The position numbers and the translations under genes are program-made. A stretch of 64,000 bases of DNA from Mesorhizobium_B sp035998495 (lineage in GTDB: Bacteria; Pseudomonadota; Alphaproteobacteria; Rhizobiales; Rhizobiaceae): assembly GCA_035998495.1 (NCBI GenBank), contig DASYHP010000083.1, positions 68,674 to 132,673 on the forward strand, given 5' to 3'. This document shows, one piece after another, positions 17,816 through 28,593 of the stretch (positions are counted from its first letter, which is position 1; each line of letters opens with the position of its first letter). A model generated the notes under the pieces. It was not told the DNA's origin and searched no databases. It was given only the letters and a program-made list of their open reading frames with translations.

Positions 17816-20800
17816 ATGACCCCGCTCGATTCCCCCCGCCAAGCCATCCGCGAACACTACCTGCCCGACGAGGACCAGGCGCTTTCGCGCCTCGTCGCGG
17901 TGACTGAACTCACGCCCGACGACCGCGCCGCCGTCACGCGCGACGCCGTCCGGCTGGTCGAAGCCGTGCGCAATGAGGCCGATCCGCGCCTCGTGGAGGC
18001 GTTTTTGTCGGCCTATGGCCTCAACACGGAGGAGGGCGTGGCGCTGATGTGCCTCGCCGAGGCGCTTCTGCGCGTGCCCGACGCGCCCACGGTGGACGAC
18101 CTGATCCGCGACAAGATCGCCCCGCACGACTGGTCCTCCCACGCCAGCGCCTCCTCCTCCATCTTCGTGAACGCCTCCACCTGGGCCTTGATGCTGACGG
18201 GCCGGGTGCTCGACGAGGGCGAGGGCGCGATCGAGCGCACGCTGCGCGGCATGGTGCGGCGGCTGGGCGAGCCGGTGATCCGCCGCGCCGTGGCCGCCGC
18301 CATGCGCGAGATGGGCGAGCAGTTCGTGCTCGGCCGCACGATCCGCGAGGCCGTCAAGCGCGGCGAGGAGATGACCCGGAAAGGCTATCTCTACTCCTTC
18401 GACATGCTGGGCGAGGCCGCCCGGACCGAAGCCGACGCGCAGCGCTATCTCAAGGCTTATGCCGATGCGATTTCGGCGCTCAAGGCCCATGCGCGGGAAG
18501 ACAACGACATCCGCCGCAATCCCGGCATCTCGGTGAAGCTTTCCGCGCTCCACCCGCGCTACGAGGCCGCGCAGCGCGCCCATGTCGTGCCGGAAATGGC
18601 CGAGCGCCTGCTGGGCCTCGCCCAAGCCGCAAAGGTCGCCCGCATGGGCCTCAACGTGGACGCCGAGGAAGCCGACCGGCTGGACCTGTCCCTTGATGTG
18701 ATCGAGCGCGTGCTGGCCCACCCCTCGCTCGAGGGTTGGGATGGCTTCGGCGTGGTCGTGCAGGCCTATGGCCCGCGCGCGCCCTTCGTGATCGACTGGC
18801 TTCATGCCCTCGCGGAACAGCTGGACCGCCGCATCATGGTCCGCCTCGTCAAGGGCGCCTACTGGGACACGGAGGTCAAGCGCGCCCAGGTTCTGGGCCT
18901 CTCCGGCTATCCTGTCTTCACGCGGAAGACCAACACCGACGTGTCCTATCTCGCCTGCGCGCGAAAACTGCTCGGCCTCACCGACCGCATCTACCCGCAA
19001 TTCGCCACGCACAATGCGCACACGGTCGCCGCCGTGCTGCGGATGGCCGGCAACGACCGCCAGAAATTCGAGTTCCAGCGGCTGCATGGCATGGGCGAGG
19101 CGCTGCACGAGACCGTGCGGGTGGAGACGGGCGCGCGCTGCCGTATCTATGCGCCGGTCGGCGCGCATTCCGACCTGCTCGCCTATCTCGTGCGCCGGCT
19201 GCTCGAGAACGGCGCCAACTCCTCCTTCGTCCACCAGATCACCGACCGCGACGTGCCGGCGGAGGCGATCGCTCGCGACCCGCTGGAGGCGGCGGAGCGC
19301 CAGGGTCCTGCGCGGCATCCCAAGATGCCCCTGCCCGCCGACGTCTATGGTCCCGAACGCCGCAACGCGTGGGGCTGGGACATTTCCGACCCGCTCACGC
19401 TCGCCGCGATCGAAGCCGAGCGCGCCCGCTTCGAAGCGCCGCATCAGTGGCAGGCCCGGCCGCTCAGCCCCGCCATCCCCAGCACCGACGCCGCCCCAAA
19501 GCCGCTACGCAACCCCGCCAAATCCGACGAGCTGGTGGGAATGGTGGTGGAAGCCACGGCCGAACAGGCCAAGGCGGCAGTTGGCCTGGCGGTCGAGGCG
19601 CAGCCGCGATGGGCCGCCATGCCCGTGAGCGAGCGGGCGGCGATCCTGCGCCGCGCCGCCGACCTCTATGAGGAACATGCCGTCGAGTTCTTCGCCATCG
19701 CCGCGCGCGAGGCCGGCAAGACGCTAGCCGACGGTGTGGCCGAACTGCGCGAAGCCATCGATTTCCTGCGCTATTACGCCGCCGAAGCACCGAAGGCGGA
19801 AGCGGGCACGCAGGCCCGCGGCGCGATCGTCTGCATCTCGCCCTGGAATTTCCCGCTCGCCATCTTCACCGGCCAGGTCGCGGCGGCGCTCGTCACCGGC
19901 AACGCGGTGCTGGCGAAGCCTGCCGAGCAGACGCCCCTCATGGCGTTCCCCGCCGTCGAGTTGCTTCACGCGGCCGGCGTGCCCACGGACGTGCTCCAAC
20001 TCCTGCCGGGCGACGGTGCAGGCGTCGGCGCGCCGCTGGTGGCCGACCCGCGCATCGCCGGCGTCTGCTTCACCGGCTCCACGGACGTGGCCAAGAACAT
20101 CGAAAAGCAGTTGAGCCAAACTGCTGCGCCCGAAGCCATGCTGATCGCCGAGACCGGCGGCATCAACGCCATGATCGTGGACTCGACGGCGCTTCCCGAG
20201 CAGGCGGTGCGCGACGCGCTCCTCTCCGCCTTCCAGAGTGCGGGCCAACGCTGCTCCGCCCTGCGCGTGCTTTACGTCCAGAAGGATGTCGCGCCGAAAG
20301 TGCTGGAGATGCTGCAAGGGGCCATGCGGGCGCTCCGCATGGGCGACCCGCTCGACATCGCCACCGATGTCGGCCCGGTGATCGATGCCGATGCGCGGAA
20401 CAACATCCTTGATCACTGCCGCAAGATGGCGGGCGAGGGGAGGGTGCTGGCGAAACTCGACGCGCTGGACGGCGGGACCTTCGTGGCGCCCCATGTGATC
20501 CGCGTTGCCGGCATCGAGGACGTCGAGCGAGAGGTGTTCGGCCCCGTGCTGCATGTGGCGACGTTCGACGCCGAAGATCTCGACGACGTGATCGCTGCCG
20601 TCAACGCGCGCGGCTATGGCCTCACCTTCGGCCTGCACACCCGCATCGACGCCCGCGTGCAGCACGTCATCGACGGCATCCATGCCGGCAACATCTATGT
20701 GAACCGCAACCAGATCGGCGCGGTGGTCGGCGCGCAGCCCTTCGGTGGGGAGGGGTTGTCCGGCACGGGGCCGAAGGCCGGCGGGCCGCACTACCTCAGG

Positions 20801-21436
20801 CGCTTCCGCCGCGCCGCCGGACCCACGCCCGCGTCATCCCCTGATGCAGCCGCGCCGCGCCATGCCCTTTCGGGCGCAGCTTTTCCGGACGCGGGAGACT
20901 GGCCCAGCCGTCCCGATCGCCTGGCTGTATTGCGAAAACTCCTGCGGGGCCGGGCAGGGGCGGCGCTCGCTGCGGCGGCCGCGCTCGATCTCGGCCCCGT
21001 CGATCTCCCCGGTCCCACCGGCGAGGCCAACACGCTGATGCTGGCTCCACGCGGCCGGGTGCTGTGCCTGGGGCCGGACGCCGAGTCGCTCCTGGCGCAA
21101 GCCGTCCAGGCGCTCGCCGCAGGCAACGCCGTGCTGGCCGTCGCGCCGCAAGCGACCGCGACGCTCAAGCCGCTCCTCGGCAAGAATCTCCCGCTGAAGG
21201 CGCTGGAAGGTGTTGTCGATCCGGTCGAGCTGGAAAGCCTCGCGGTTGAGGCCGTGGCGCTCCACGGCGCGACGGACAAGGCGAAAGCCGTCCGCCAGGC
21301 GCTGGCCCGCCGCGACAGTCCCATCGCGCCGCTTGTCACCGAACTGATCTACCCCGCCGCCTATATGATCGAACGCGCGGTCTGCGTGGACACCACGGCC
21401 GCCGGCGGCAATGCCAGCCTGCTGGCGGGGCTGTGA
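17816..21436 (+). CDS. putA: PutA, bifunctional proline dehydrogenase / glutamate-semialdehyde dehydrogenase
   Basis: A 1206-residue enzyme that oxidises proline to glutamate in two steps. The N-terminal half is the FAD proline dehydrogenase barrel (MVRLVKGAYWDTEVKRAQ, FATHNAHTV). The second half is the aldehyde dehydrogenase with SPWNFPLAIFTG and the nucleophile C813 in SAGQRCSALR, followed by a C-terminal domain from about residue 1000. There is no ribbon-helix-helix DNA-binding domain at the N-terminus, so it is not a self-repressor like E. coli PutA; the divergent PutR takes that place. Start at MTPLDSPRQAIREHY fits the family; ATG at 17774 is an alternative. Confidence 0.93.
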   Translation: MTPLDSPRQAIREHYLPDEDQALSRLVAVTELTPDDRAAVTRDAVRLVEAVRNEADPRLVEAFLSAYGLNTEEGVALMCLAEALLRVPDAPTVDDLIRDKIAPHDWSSHASASSSIFVNASTWALMLTGRVLDEGEGAIERTLRGMVRRLGEPVIRRAVAAAMREMGEQFVLGRTIREAVKRGEEMTRKGYLYSFDMLGEAARTEADAQRYLKAYADAISALKAHAREDNDIRRNPGISVKLSALHPRYEAAQRAHVVPEMAERLLGLAQAAKVARMGLNVDAEEADRLDLSLDVIERVLAHPSLEGWDGFGVVVQAYGPRAPFVIDWLHALAEQLDRRIMVRLVKGAYWDTEVKRAQVLGLSGYPVFTRKTNTDVSYLACARKLLGLTDRIYPQFATHNAHTVAAVLRMAGNDRQKFEFQRLHGMGEALHETVRVETGARCRIYAPVGAHSDLLAYLVRRLLENGANSSFVHQITDRDVPAEAIARDPLEAAERQGPARHPKMPLPADVYGPERRNAWGWDISDPLTLAAIEAERARFEAPHQWQARPLSPAIPSTDAAPKPLRNPAKSDELVGMVVEATAEQAKAAVGLAVEAQPRWAAMPVSERAAILRRAADLYEEHAVEFFAIAAREAGKTLADGVAELREAIDFLRYYAAEAPKAEAGTQARGAIVCISPWNFPLAIFTGQVAAALVTGNAVLAKPAEQTPLMAFPAVELLHAAGVPTDVLQLLPGDGAGVGAPLVADPRIAGVCFTGSTDVAKNIEKQLSQTAAPEAMLIAETGGINAMIVDSTALPEQAVRDALLSAFQSAGQRCSALRVLYVQKDVAPKVLEMLQGAMRALRMGDPLDIATDVGPVIDADARNNILDHCRKMAGEGRVLAKLDALDGGTFVAPHVIRVAGIEDVEREVFGPVLHVATFDAEDLDDVIAAVNARGYGLTFGLHTRIDARVQHVIDGIHAGNIYVNRNQIGAVVGAQPFGGEGLSGTGPKAGGPHYLRRFRRAAGPTPASSPDAAAPRHALSGAAFPDAGDWPSRPDRLAVLRKLLRGRAGAALAAAAALDLGPVDLPGPTGEANTLMLAPRGRVLCLGPDAESLLAQAVQALAAGNAVLAVAPQATATLKPLLGKNLPLKALEGVVDPVELESLAVEAVALHGATDKAKAVRQALARRDSPIAPLVTELIYPAAYMIERAVCVDTTAAGGNASLLAGL

Positions 21437-21449
21437 GGGGCTGAAGAAA

Positions 21450-21531
21450 GCACCCCACCTTCTCCCCTTGTGGGAGAAGGTGGATCGGTCCTGAGCGGTA
21501 GCGAAGGGCGGAGACGGATGAGGGGTGTTGA
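21450..21531. repeat. Dispersed palindromic repeat, copy 1
   Basis: Directly after the putA stop lies a hairpin (21455-21483: CCACCTTCTCCC arm, short loop, matching arm) followed by GACGGATGAGGGGTGTTG. The same unit occurs inverted at 21596-21668. Elements with these words are common between genes of Hyphomicrobiales. The hairpin could also end or stabilise putA transcripts, though no T-tract follows. Confidence 0.8.
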
Positions 21532-21595
21532 AGGAGCGAGACAGCTCAAGAGGGAGTGCTAACCGGCACCAGGGCCGTCTAACGCTCACTCCGTC

Positions 21596-21668
21596 CAGCA
21601 CCCCTCATCCGACTTCGCCTCCGCTTCGCGTCGGCTCAGCCACCTTCTCCCACAAGGGGAGAAGAAGG
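21596..21668. repeat. Dispersed palindromic repeat, copy 2, inverted relative to copy 1
   Basis: The unit reads CAGCACCCCTCATCCGACTT and then CCACCTTCTCCCACAAGGGG, the reverse of copy 1 about 65 bases away. It abuts the 3' end of rirA. The two copies could fold together as one long stem between the convergent putA and rirA genes. Confidence 0.8.
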
Positions 21669-21673
21669 AGCCC

Positions 21674-22132
21674 TCAGCTCGCCAGCGCGCGCTCCGTCAG
21701 CGGCTCGATGCCCAAGAGCGCCGGCATGTTGGGACGCGAGCTCACCAGCTCCGCGATCGTGTGCCGCGACAAGACCGTGAAGAACGCGTCCAGCGCCTCG
21801 CGCAGCGCGACGTTCAACCCGCAATCGTTCACCAGCGGGCAGTCGCTGTCGCGCTCGAAGCACTCGGCCATGGCGAAGTTCTCTTCCGTCACCCGCACCA
21901 CGTCGAACAGCGTGATCGCGTCCGCCGGGCGGCCGAGCCTGATGCCGCCATTGCGCCCGCGCACCGTTTCCACGAGATTGTTCTCGACGAGCGGCTGCAG
22001 GATCTTGAACAGGAACAGTTCCGAGACGCCATAGGCATTGGCCACCTCGGACACGCGGCTCAGCCGGTCCTTGTTGGTCGCGCAATACATCAGCATGCGG
22101 ATGGCGTAGTTGGTCTGGCGGGTCAGCCGCAT
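21674..22132 (-). CDS. rirA: RirA-type Rrf2 family iron-responsive regulator
   Basis: A 152-residue Rrf2 winged-helix protein with the Fe-S ligand Cys at C91, C98 and C104 in AMAECFERDSDCPLVNDCGL. The sequence MRLTRQTNYAIRMLMYCA, then GVSELFLFKILQPLVENN and VETVRGRNGGIRLG, closely follows rhizobial RirA, which represses iron uptake genes when its cluster is loaded. NsrR is a near relative and a possible alternative. The start at 22132 is chosen over an upstream ATG giving 41 non-family residues. GAGGAC precedes it. A strong hairpin lies in its leader (22152-22178). Confidence 0.85.
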   Translation of the reverse strand: MRLTRQTNYAIRMLMYCATNKDRLSRVSEVANAYGVSELFLFKILQPLVENNLVETVRGRNGGIRLGRPADAITLFDVVRVTEENFAMAECFERDSDCPLVNDCGLNVALREALDAFFTVLSRHTIAELVSSRPNMPALLGIEPLTERALAS

Positions 22133-22151
22133 GGACGTCCTCGAAGCTCGC

Positions 22152-22178
22152 GCGCCCAGCCAAGCCTGGCCTGGGCGC
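22152..22178 (-). promoter_or_regulatory. Hairpin in the rirA leader
   Basis: GCGCCCAG and CTGGGCGC form an 8-bp perfect stem with an 11-base loop, about 20 bases upstream of the rirA start codon. It would sit in the 5' untranslated region if transcription starts further upstream. It could influence translation or be a protein-binding dyad. Role not known. Confidence 0.4.
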
Positions 22179-22305
22179 CTGCGTGAAAGGGCCGGGGGCC
22201 GGCCGGCGAAGAGAAGCCTGATATATGGACCCTTTTTCTCCGGGATGCCAGCCAAAGGCCCGGCGGCGCTTTTCTCGGCTGCCGGCTTGAGCCATCTTGC
22301 GCGCC

Positions 22306-23583
22306 ATGCGCAAGCTCGACACCCTTTCCCCCACTGACCTCGAAAAGCTCCGGGCGCTGCGCCGCGTCAAGGCGATCGCCACGGCCGCGCTCGCGCTCTG
22401 CCTGGTCGTCTTCCTTCTGGCCAAGGCTTACGAGGATCAGTTCCCCTGGCTCGGCTTCGTGGCCGCCTTCGCCGAAGCCGCCGCCATTGGCGGCCTCGCC
22501 GATTGGTATGCGGTCGTGGCGCTCTTCCGCCATCCTTTGGGAGTGCCCATCCCCCACACCGCCATCATCCCGGAAAACCAGAACCGCATCGCCGAAAATC
22601 TCGGCCGTTTCATCGAGACGAACTTCCTGGCGCCCGAGCCCGTGCGCGAAAAGCTGCGCCAGGTCGATTTCGCCCAGCTCGTGGCGGACTGGCTGGCCGA
22701 CCCGAGCCGCTCGGCCGGCCTGTCGCGCTTCGTCATGAAACTCGTGCCGCAGATGCTGGCCGCCGTAGAGCGCTCGGGCCTGCGCGATTTCGTGTCGTCG
22801 CGCATGCTCAACGAGTTGGGCAAGATCGATGTCGCCCCGCTCGCCGCCGATCTCCTGGGTTCGTTCACCGAGGACAGACGCCACCAGCAGCTCTTCGACG
22901 AGATGGTCAAGGTCCTCGGCCGCTTCCTGCGCGACGAGCAGGCCTTGGGAACCGTTCGCGAAAAGATTCGCGATGAGCTGCCGGCACTGTTCCGAACCTT
23001 CCGGGCAGACGCCTATCTCCTCAACAAGATCGTGAACTCCGCCACGACCCTGCTGGACGAAGTGCGCGCCCAGCCCAACCACCCCCTGCGCGGAGAGTTC
23101 GACCGCTTCGCGGAAAATTTCATCGAGAAGCTGCGCCACTCGCCCGACTACGCCCGCCGCGCCGAGCAGCTCAAGGCCGATTTCCTGGGTCGGCCGGAAT
23201 TGCGCGACATCGCGCAGAGCATGTGGACGAGCCTCACCGCCTTCATCGAGGAGGACGCGCGCTCCCGCCGCTCCACCCTGCGCGAGCAGCTCGCGGGCAT
23301 CTTCGTGAATGTCGGCAAGCACCTGGCCGAGGACCGGCGAGTGCGCGCCGACATGAACGCGGGCTTCGTGGTGGCGCTTTCCGCCTTCGTGGAAAGCCAG
23401 AAGAGCGGCGTGTCCACCTTCATCGGCGACCAGGTGAAGGGCTGGGACCTCGGGCAGCTCACCCGGCTCATCGAGTTGAATGTCGGCCGCGACCTTCAGT
23501 TCATCCGCTTCAACGGCATGGCGATCGGCGGGATCGCGGGCCTCGTGCTCTACATCCTGGAGCTGGCGACGGTGGCGAATTGA
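22306..23583 (+). CDS. DUF445 family membrane-associated protein
   Basis: A 425-residue protein with one hydrophobic segment near each end (TAALALCLVVFLLA at about residues 26-39, and IGGIAGLVLYILELA at the extreme C-terminus) and a long helical middle, the layout of DUF445 proteins such as YjiN. The family signature FAEAAAIGGLADWYAVVALF, then HPLGVPIPHTAIIPENQNRI, is present. Function is not established. ATG at 22306 is preferred to a TTG three codons earlier. It is divergent from rirA. Confidence 0.85.
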   Translation: MRKLDTLSPTDLEKLRALRRVKAIATAALALCLVVFLLAKAYEDQFPWLGFVAAFAEAAAIGGLADWYAVVALFRHPLGVPIPHTAIIPENQNRIAENLGRFIETNFLAPEPVREKLRQVDFAQLVADWLADPSRSAGLSRFVMKLVPQMLAAVERSGLRDFVSSRMLNELGKIDVAPLAADLLGSFTEDRRHQQLFDEMVKVLGRFLRDEQALGTVREKIRDELPALFRTFRADAYLLNKIVNSATTLLDEVRAQPNHPLRGEFDRFAENFIEKLRHSPDYARRAEQLKADFLGRPELRDIAQSMWTSLTAFIEEDARSRRSTLREQLAGIFVNVGKHLAEDRRVRADMNAGFVVALSAFVESQKSGVSTFIGDQVKGWDLGQLTRLIELNVGRDLQFIRFNGMAIGGIAGLVLYILELATVAN

Positions 23584-23651
23584 CGGGCTTTCCGGCCCGT
23601 CTATCTTCCCCTTGAGTTCACGCGCGAAAAGCGTCTCGGGAGGATTCTTCG

Positions 23652-24080
23652 ATGGCCAGCAGCAACGATCATCCGTTCTTCGACATGTTCGCCCGCTTCG
23701 GCGAAAGCTTGGCAATGCCGCGGGTGGACGTGGAGCAGGTGCTCGACAGCCATCGCAGGAATATTGAGGCGCTGGAGCGGTCGGCCAAGGCCGCCGCCGC
23801 CGGCACGGCCACGCTCATGAACAAGCAGCGCGAGGTCATGGAGCAGGGCCTGCGCGACGCCGCTGAGATGGCGCAGGCATTCCGCGCGCCCGGCACGCCG
23901 CAGGAAATGGCCGGCAAGGGCACGGACTGGGCGCGGCGCAGTTTCGAGGCCGCCGTCAAGAATGCCGGCGAGATGGCCGAGATTTTGCGCCAGTCCGGCA
24001 CGGAATCGACGGAAATCCTGCGCGAGCGCATCCGGCAGTCCATGGACGAAGCCATTCGCGGCATGACGCCGAAGAAATGA
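23652..24080 (+). CDS. Phasin family protein
   Basis: A 142-residue, highly helical Ala-rich protein with the phasin pattern, including DSHRRNIEALERSAKAAAAG and FEAAVKNAGEMAEILRQSG. Phasins coat polyhydroxyalkanoate granules. No membrane segment or signal is present. GGGAGG precedes the ATG. No PHA synthase or depolymerase is in the window, so the assignment rests on sequence only. Confidence 0.8.
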   Translation: MASSNDHPFFDMFARFGESLAMPRVDVEQVLDSHRRNIEALERSAKAAAAGTATLMNKQREVMEQGLRDAAEMAQAFRAPGTPQEMAGKGTDWARRSFEAAVKNAGEMAEILRQSGTESTEILRERIRQSMDEAIRGMTPKK

Positions 24081-24220
24081 AGTTGAGAAAACAAGACAGG
24101 TTTCAACTTTTGGCCGCGCGCCAACAAACCTCTTGCGGGCCGGCTTTCGCTCATCAATGAATAGACGCAGCCGCTTCCGGGAGGACGGAAGCGCGATCTT
24201 GAGCGGGTGCGGGAGGACGC

Positions 24221-24733
<513 letters not shown>

Positions 24734-24740
24734 GAAATGT

Positions 24741-24832
24741 GGCAGTGGGCAGTAGGGAGTAGGCAGTAGAAGAGGACGAAACCCGAACGGTGGCCGGGAA
24801 GCTTTTTCACCACTGCCTACCGCCTACTGCCG
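24741..24832. repeat. GGCAGTA-type inverted repeat in the coxS-coxL gap
   Basis: The left arm (24741-24770) is built of GGCAGT, GGGCAGTAGG and AGGCAGTAG units; the right arm (24810-24832) carries the complementary CACTGCCTACCGCCTACTGC. The arms could pair in the mRNA. A larger relative lies in the coxL-coxM gap. Confidence 0.75.
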
Positions 24833-24867
24833 TCTCTCACCGCCTCACACAATCTGGGAGGTTTCCA

Positions 24868-27205
<2,338 letters not shown>

Positions 27206-27219
<14 letters not shown>

Positions 27220-27321
27220 GGAACAGGCAGTAGGCAGTAGGAAGAGCGGGGAGTTGCTGGTGGCGCGATAAGGGCAAGTTGGCGGGTCACTACTGCCCAC
27301 TGCCCACTGCCCACTGCCTCC
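27206..27321. repeat. GGCAGTA-type inverted repeat spanning the coxL end and coxL-coxM gap
   Basis: The left arm (27206-27243) repeats GGGCAGTAGG and AGGCAGTAGG and includes the coxL stop codon. The right arm (27289-27321) has three tandem CTGCCCA units. The arms are complementary and about 45 bases apart. The element is related to the one before coxL but not identical. Confidence 0.75.
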
Positions 27322-27340
27322 TCCAGGGAGGACCACACCA

Positions 27341-28237
27341 ATGTACGCACTCCAATACCACCGTCCCCAGAACCTCGTCGAAGCGGCGGCGCTCGCCAAG
27401 GGCGGGGCCGGCGCGGGGCAGGGCGGGTCCGCAGCCCAGCCGAGCGGCGTGGGAACGGGCGGCCATGTCGGCGGCCACGGCGTCACCGACACCGGCGGCG
27501 ACGCGAAATTCCTGGCCGGCGGCCACACGCTGATCCCGGCCATGCGCGCGCGGCTCGCCGCGCCCGCCCATCTGATCGACCTCGCCCACATCCCCGACCT
27601 CAAGGGGATTCGGGTGCACGGCAACGCCATCCGCATCGGCGCGATGACGACCCACGCGACGGTGGCGGGCTCCGCCGAGATCGCTTCCGTGTTTCCCGCG
27701 CTGTGCGATCTCGCCAGCCATATCGGCGATCCGGCCGTGCGCCACTGCGGCACGATCGGCGGCTCGATCTCGAACAACGATCCGGCCGCCGATTATCCTG
27801 CGGCGCTGCTCGCCGCCAACGCCACGGTCCACACCGACCGGCGCGACATCCCGGCGGACGACTTCTTCACCGGCCTCTTCGAGACGGCGCTGGAGGACGG
27901 CGAGATCGTCACCGCCGTGAGCTTCGAAGCGCCGGAAGCCGGGGCTTACGAGAAGTTCCGCAACCCGGCCTCGCGCTACGCGATCGTCGGCGTATTCGTG
28001 GCAAAAACCCGCGGCGTGCGGGTTGCGGTCACCGGCGCGGGCGCGGACGGCGTGTTCCGCTCGACCGAGCTCGAATCGAGGCTCGACGGCTCTCTCGACC
28101 CCTCGCGCATCGAAGACGTTCCGGTGCCTTCGGACAACCTGATGAGCGACATGCACGCCTCCGCCGAGTACCGCGCCAACCTCATCACCGTGATGGCCAA
28201 GCGCGCGTTGCGGAAGGCGGCCGGCGCGGGCCGCTGA
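27341..28237 (+). CDS. coxM: Molybdenum hydroxylase FAD-binding subunit (CoxM type) with a Gly-rich insertion
   Basis: A 298-residue FAD subunit of the CO dehydrogenase/xanthine oxidase family. FAD-binding motifs are LAGGHTLIPAMRARLA (about residues 58-73) and TIGGSISNNDPAADYPAAL. Between the N-terminal helix (NLVEAAALAK) and the first FAD motif sits a low-complexity stretch of about 33 residues, rich in Gly, that the family normally lacks (residues 21-53). The rest is collinear with CoxM. Last gene of the operon. Confidence 0.88.
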   Translation: MYALQYHRPQNLVEAAALAKGGAGAGQGGSAAQPSGVGTGGHVGGHGVTDTGGDAKFLAGGHTLIPAMRARLAAPAHLIDLAHIPDLKGIRVHGNAIRIGAMTTHATVAGSAEIASVFPALCDLASHIGDPAVRHCGTIGGSISNNDPAADYPAALLAANATVHTDRRDIPADDFFTGLFETALEDGEIVTAVSFEAPEAGAYEKFRNPASRYAIVGVFVAKTRGVRVAVTGAGADGVFRSTELESRLDGSLDPSRIEDVPVPSDNLMSDMHASAEYRANLITVMAKRALRKAAGAGR

Positions 28238-28593
28238 GCCACGCCGGCGCTCCGAATCTTCCCCTGAGAAGCGACGGTCCTGAGCCTGTCGAAGGGCCGG
28301 CCAGGAGCCACAATGAAGTGGCTCTTGGAGCGACGAACGGTGAGCGTCCGGTTCGCCCCTCGGGTGAATGCAAATGTCCAGTGACCTTTGCAAGAACAGC
28401 GAACGCCTGAGAGGGCAGGGAGCCAGTGCAGTGCCAGAGACCGCCGAAGGCGGTGGCCTGAGGCTTCTTGCGGGTTCCGACGCTGGAGAGGGCCGAGGAG
28501 CAGGTCCCCGACCTCGGGTTTTGGTATTCGGCTTCTGAGGACCCCGGTGAGGCATTGCAGCGAAGCCTCACAGACAGCTACCCCGTGAGTTAA
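28238..28593. other. Noncoding spacer with several hairpins
   Basis: No gene is convincing here. It contains CCTGAGCCTGTCGAAGGG, a widespread intergenic word, a stem around AGGAGCCAC/GTGGCTCT (28300-28326) and a stem ACCGCCGAAGGCGGT (28439-28453). Open frames across it have odd, repeat-like translations. It may be a dispersed repeat or a structured RNA. Confidence 0.5.
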
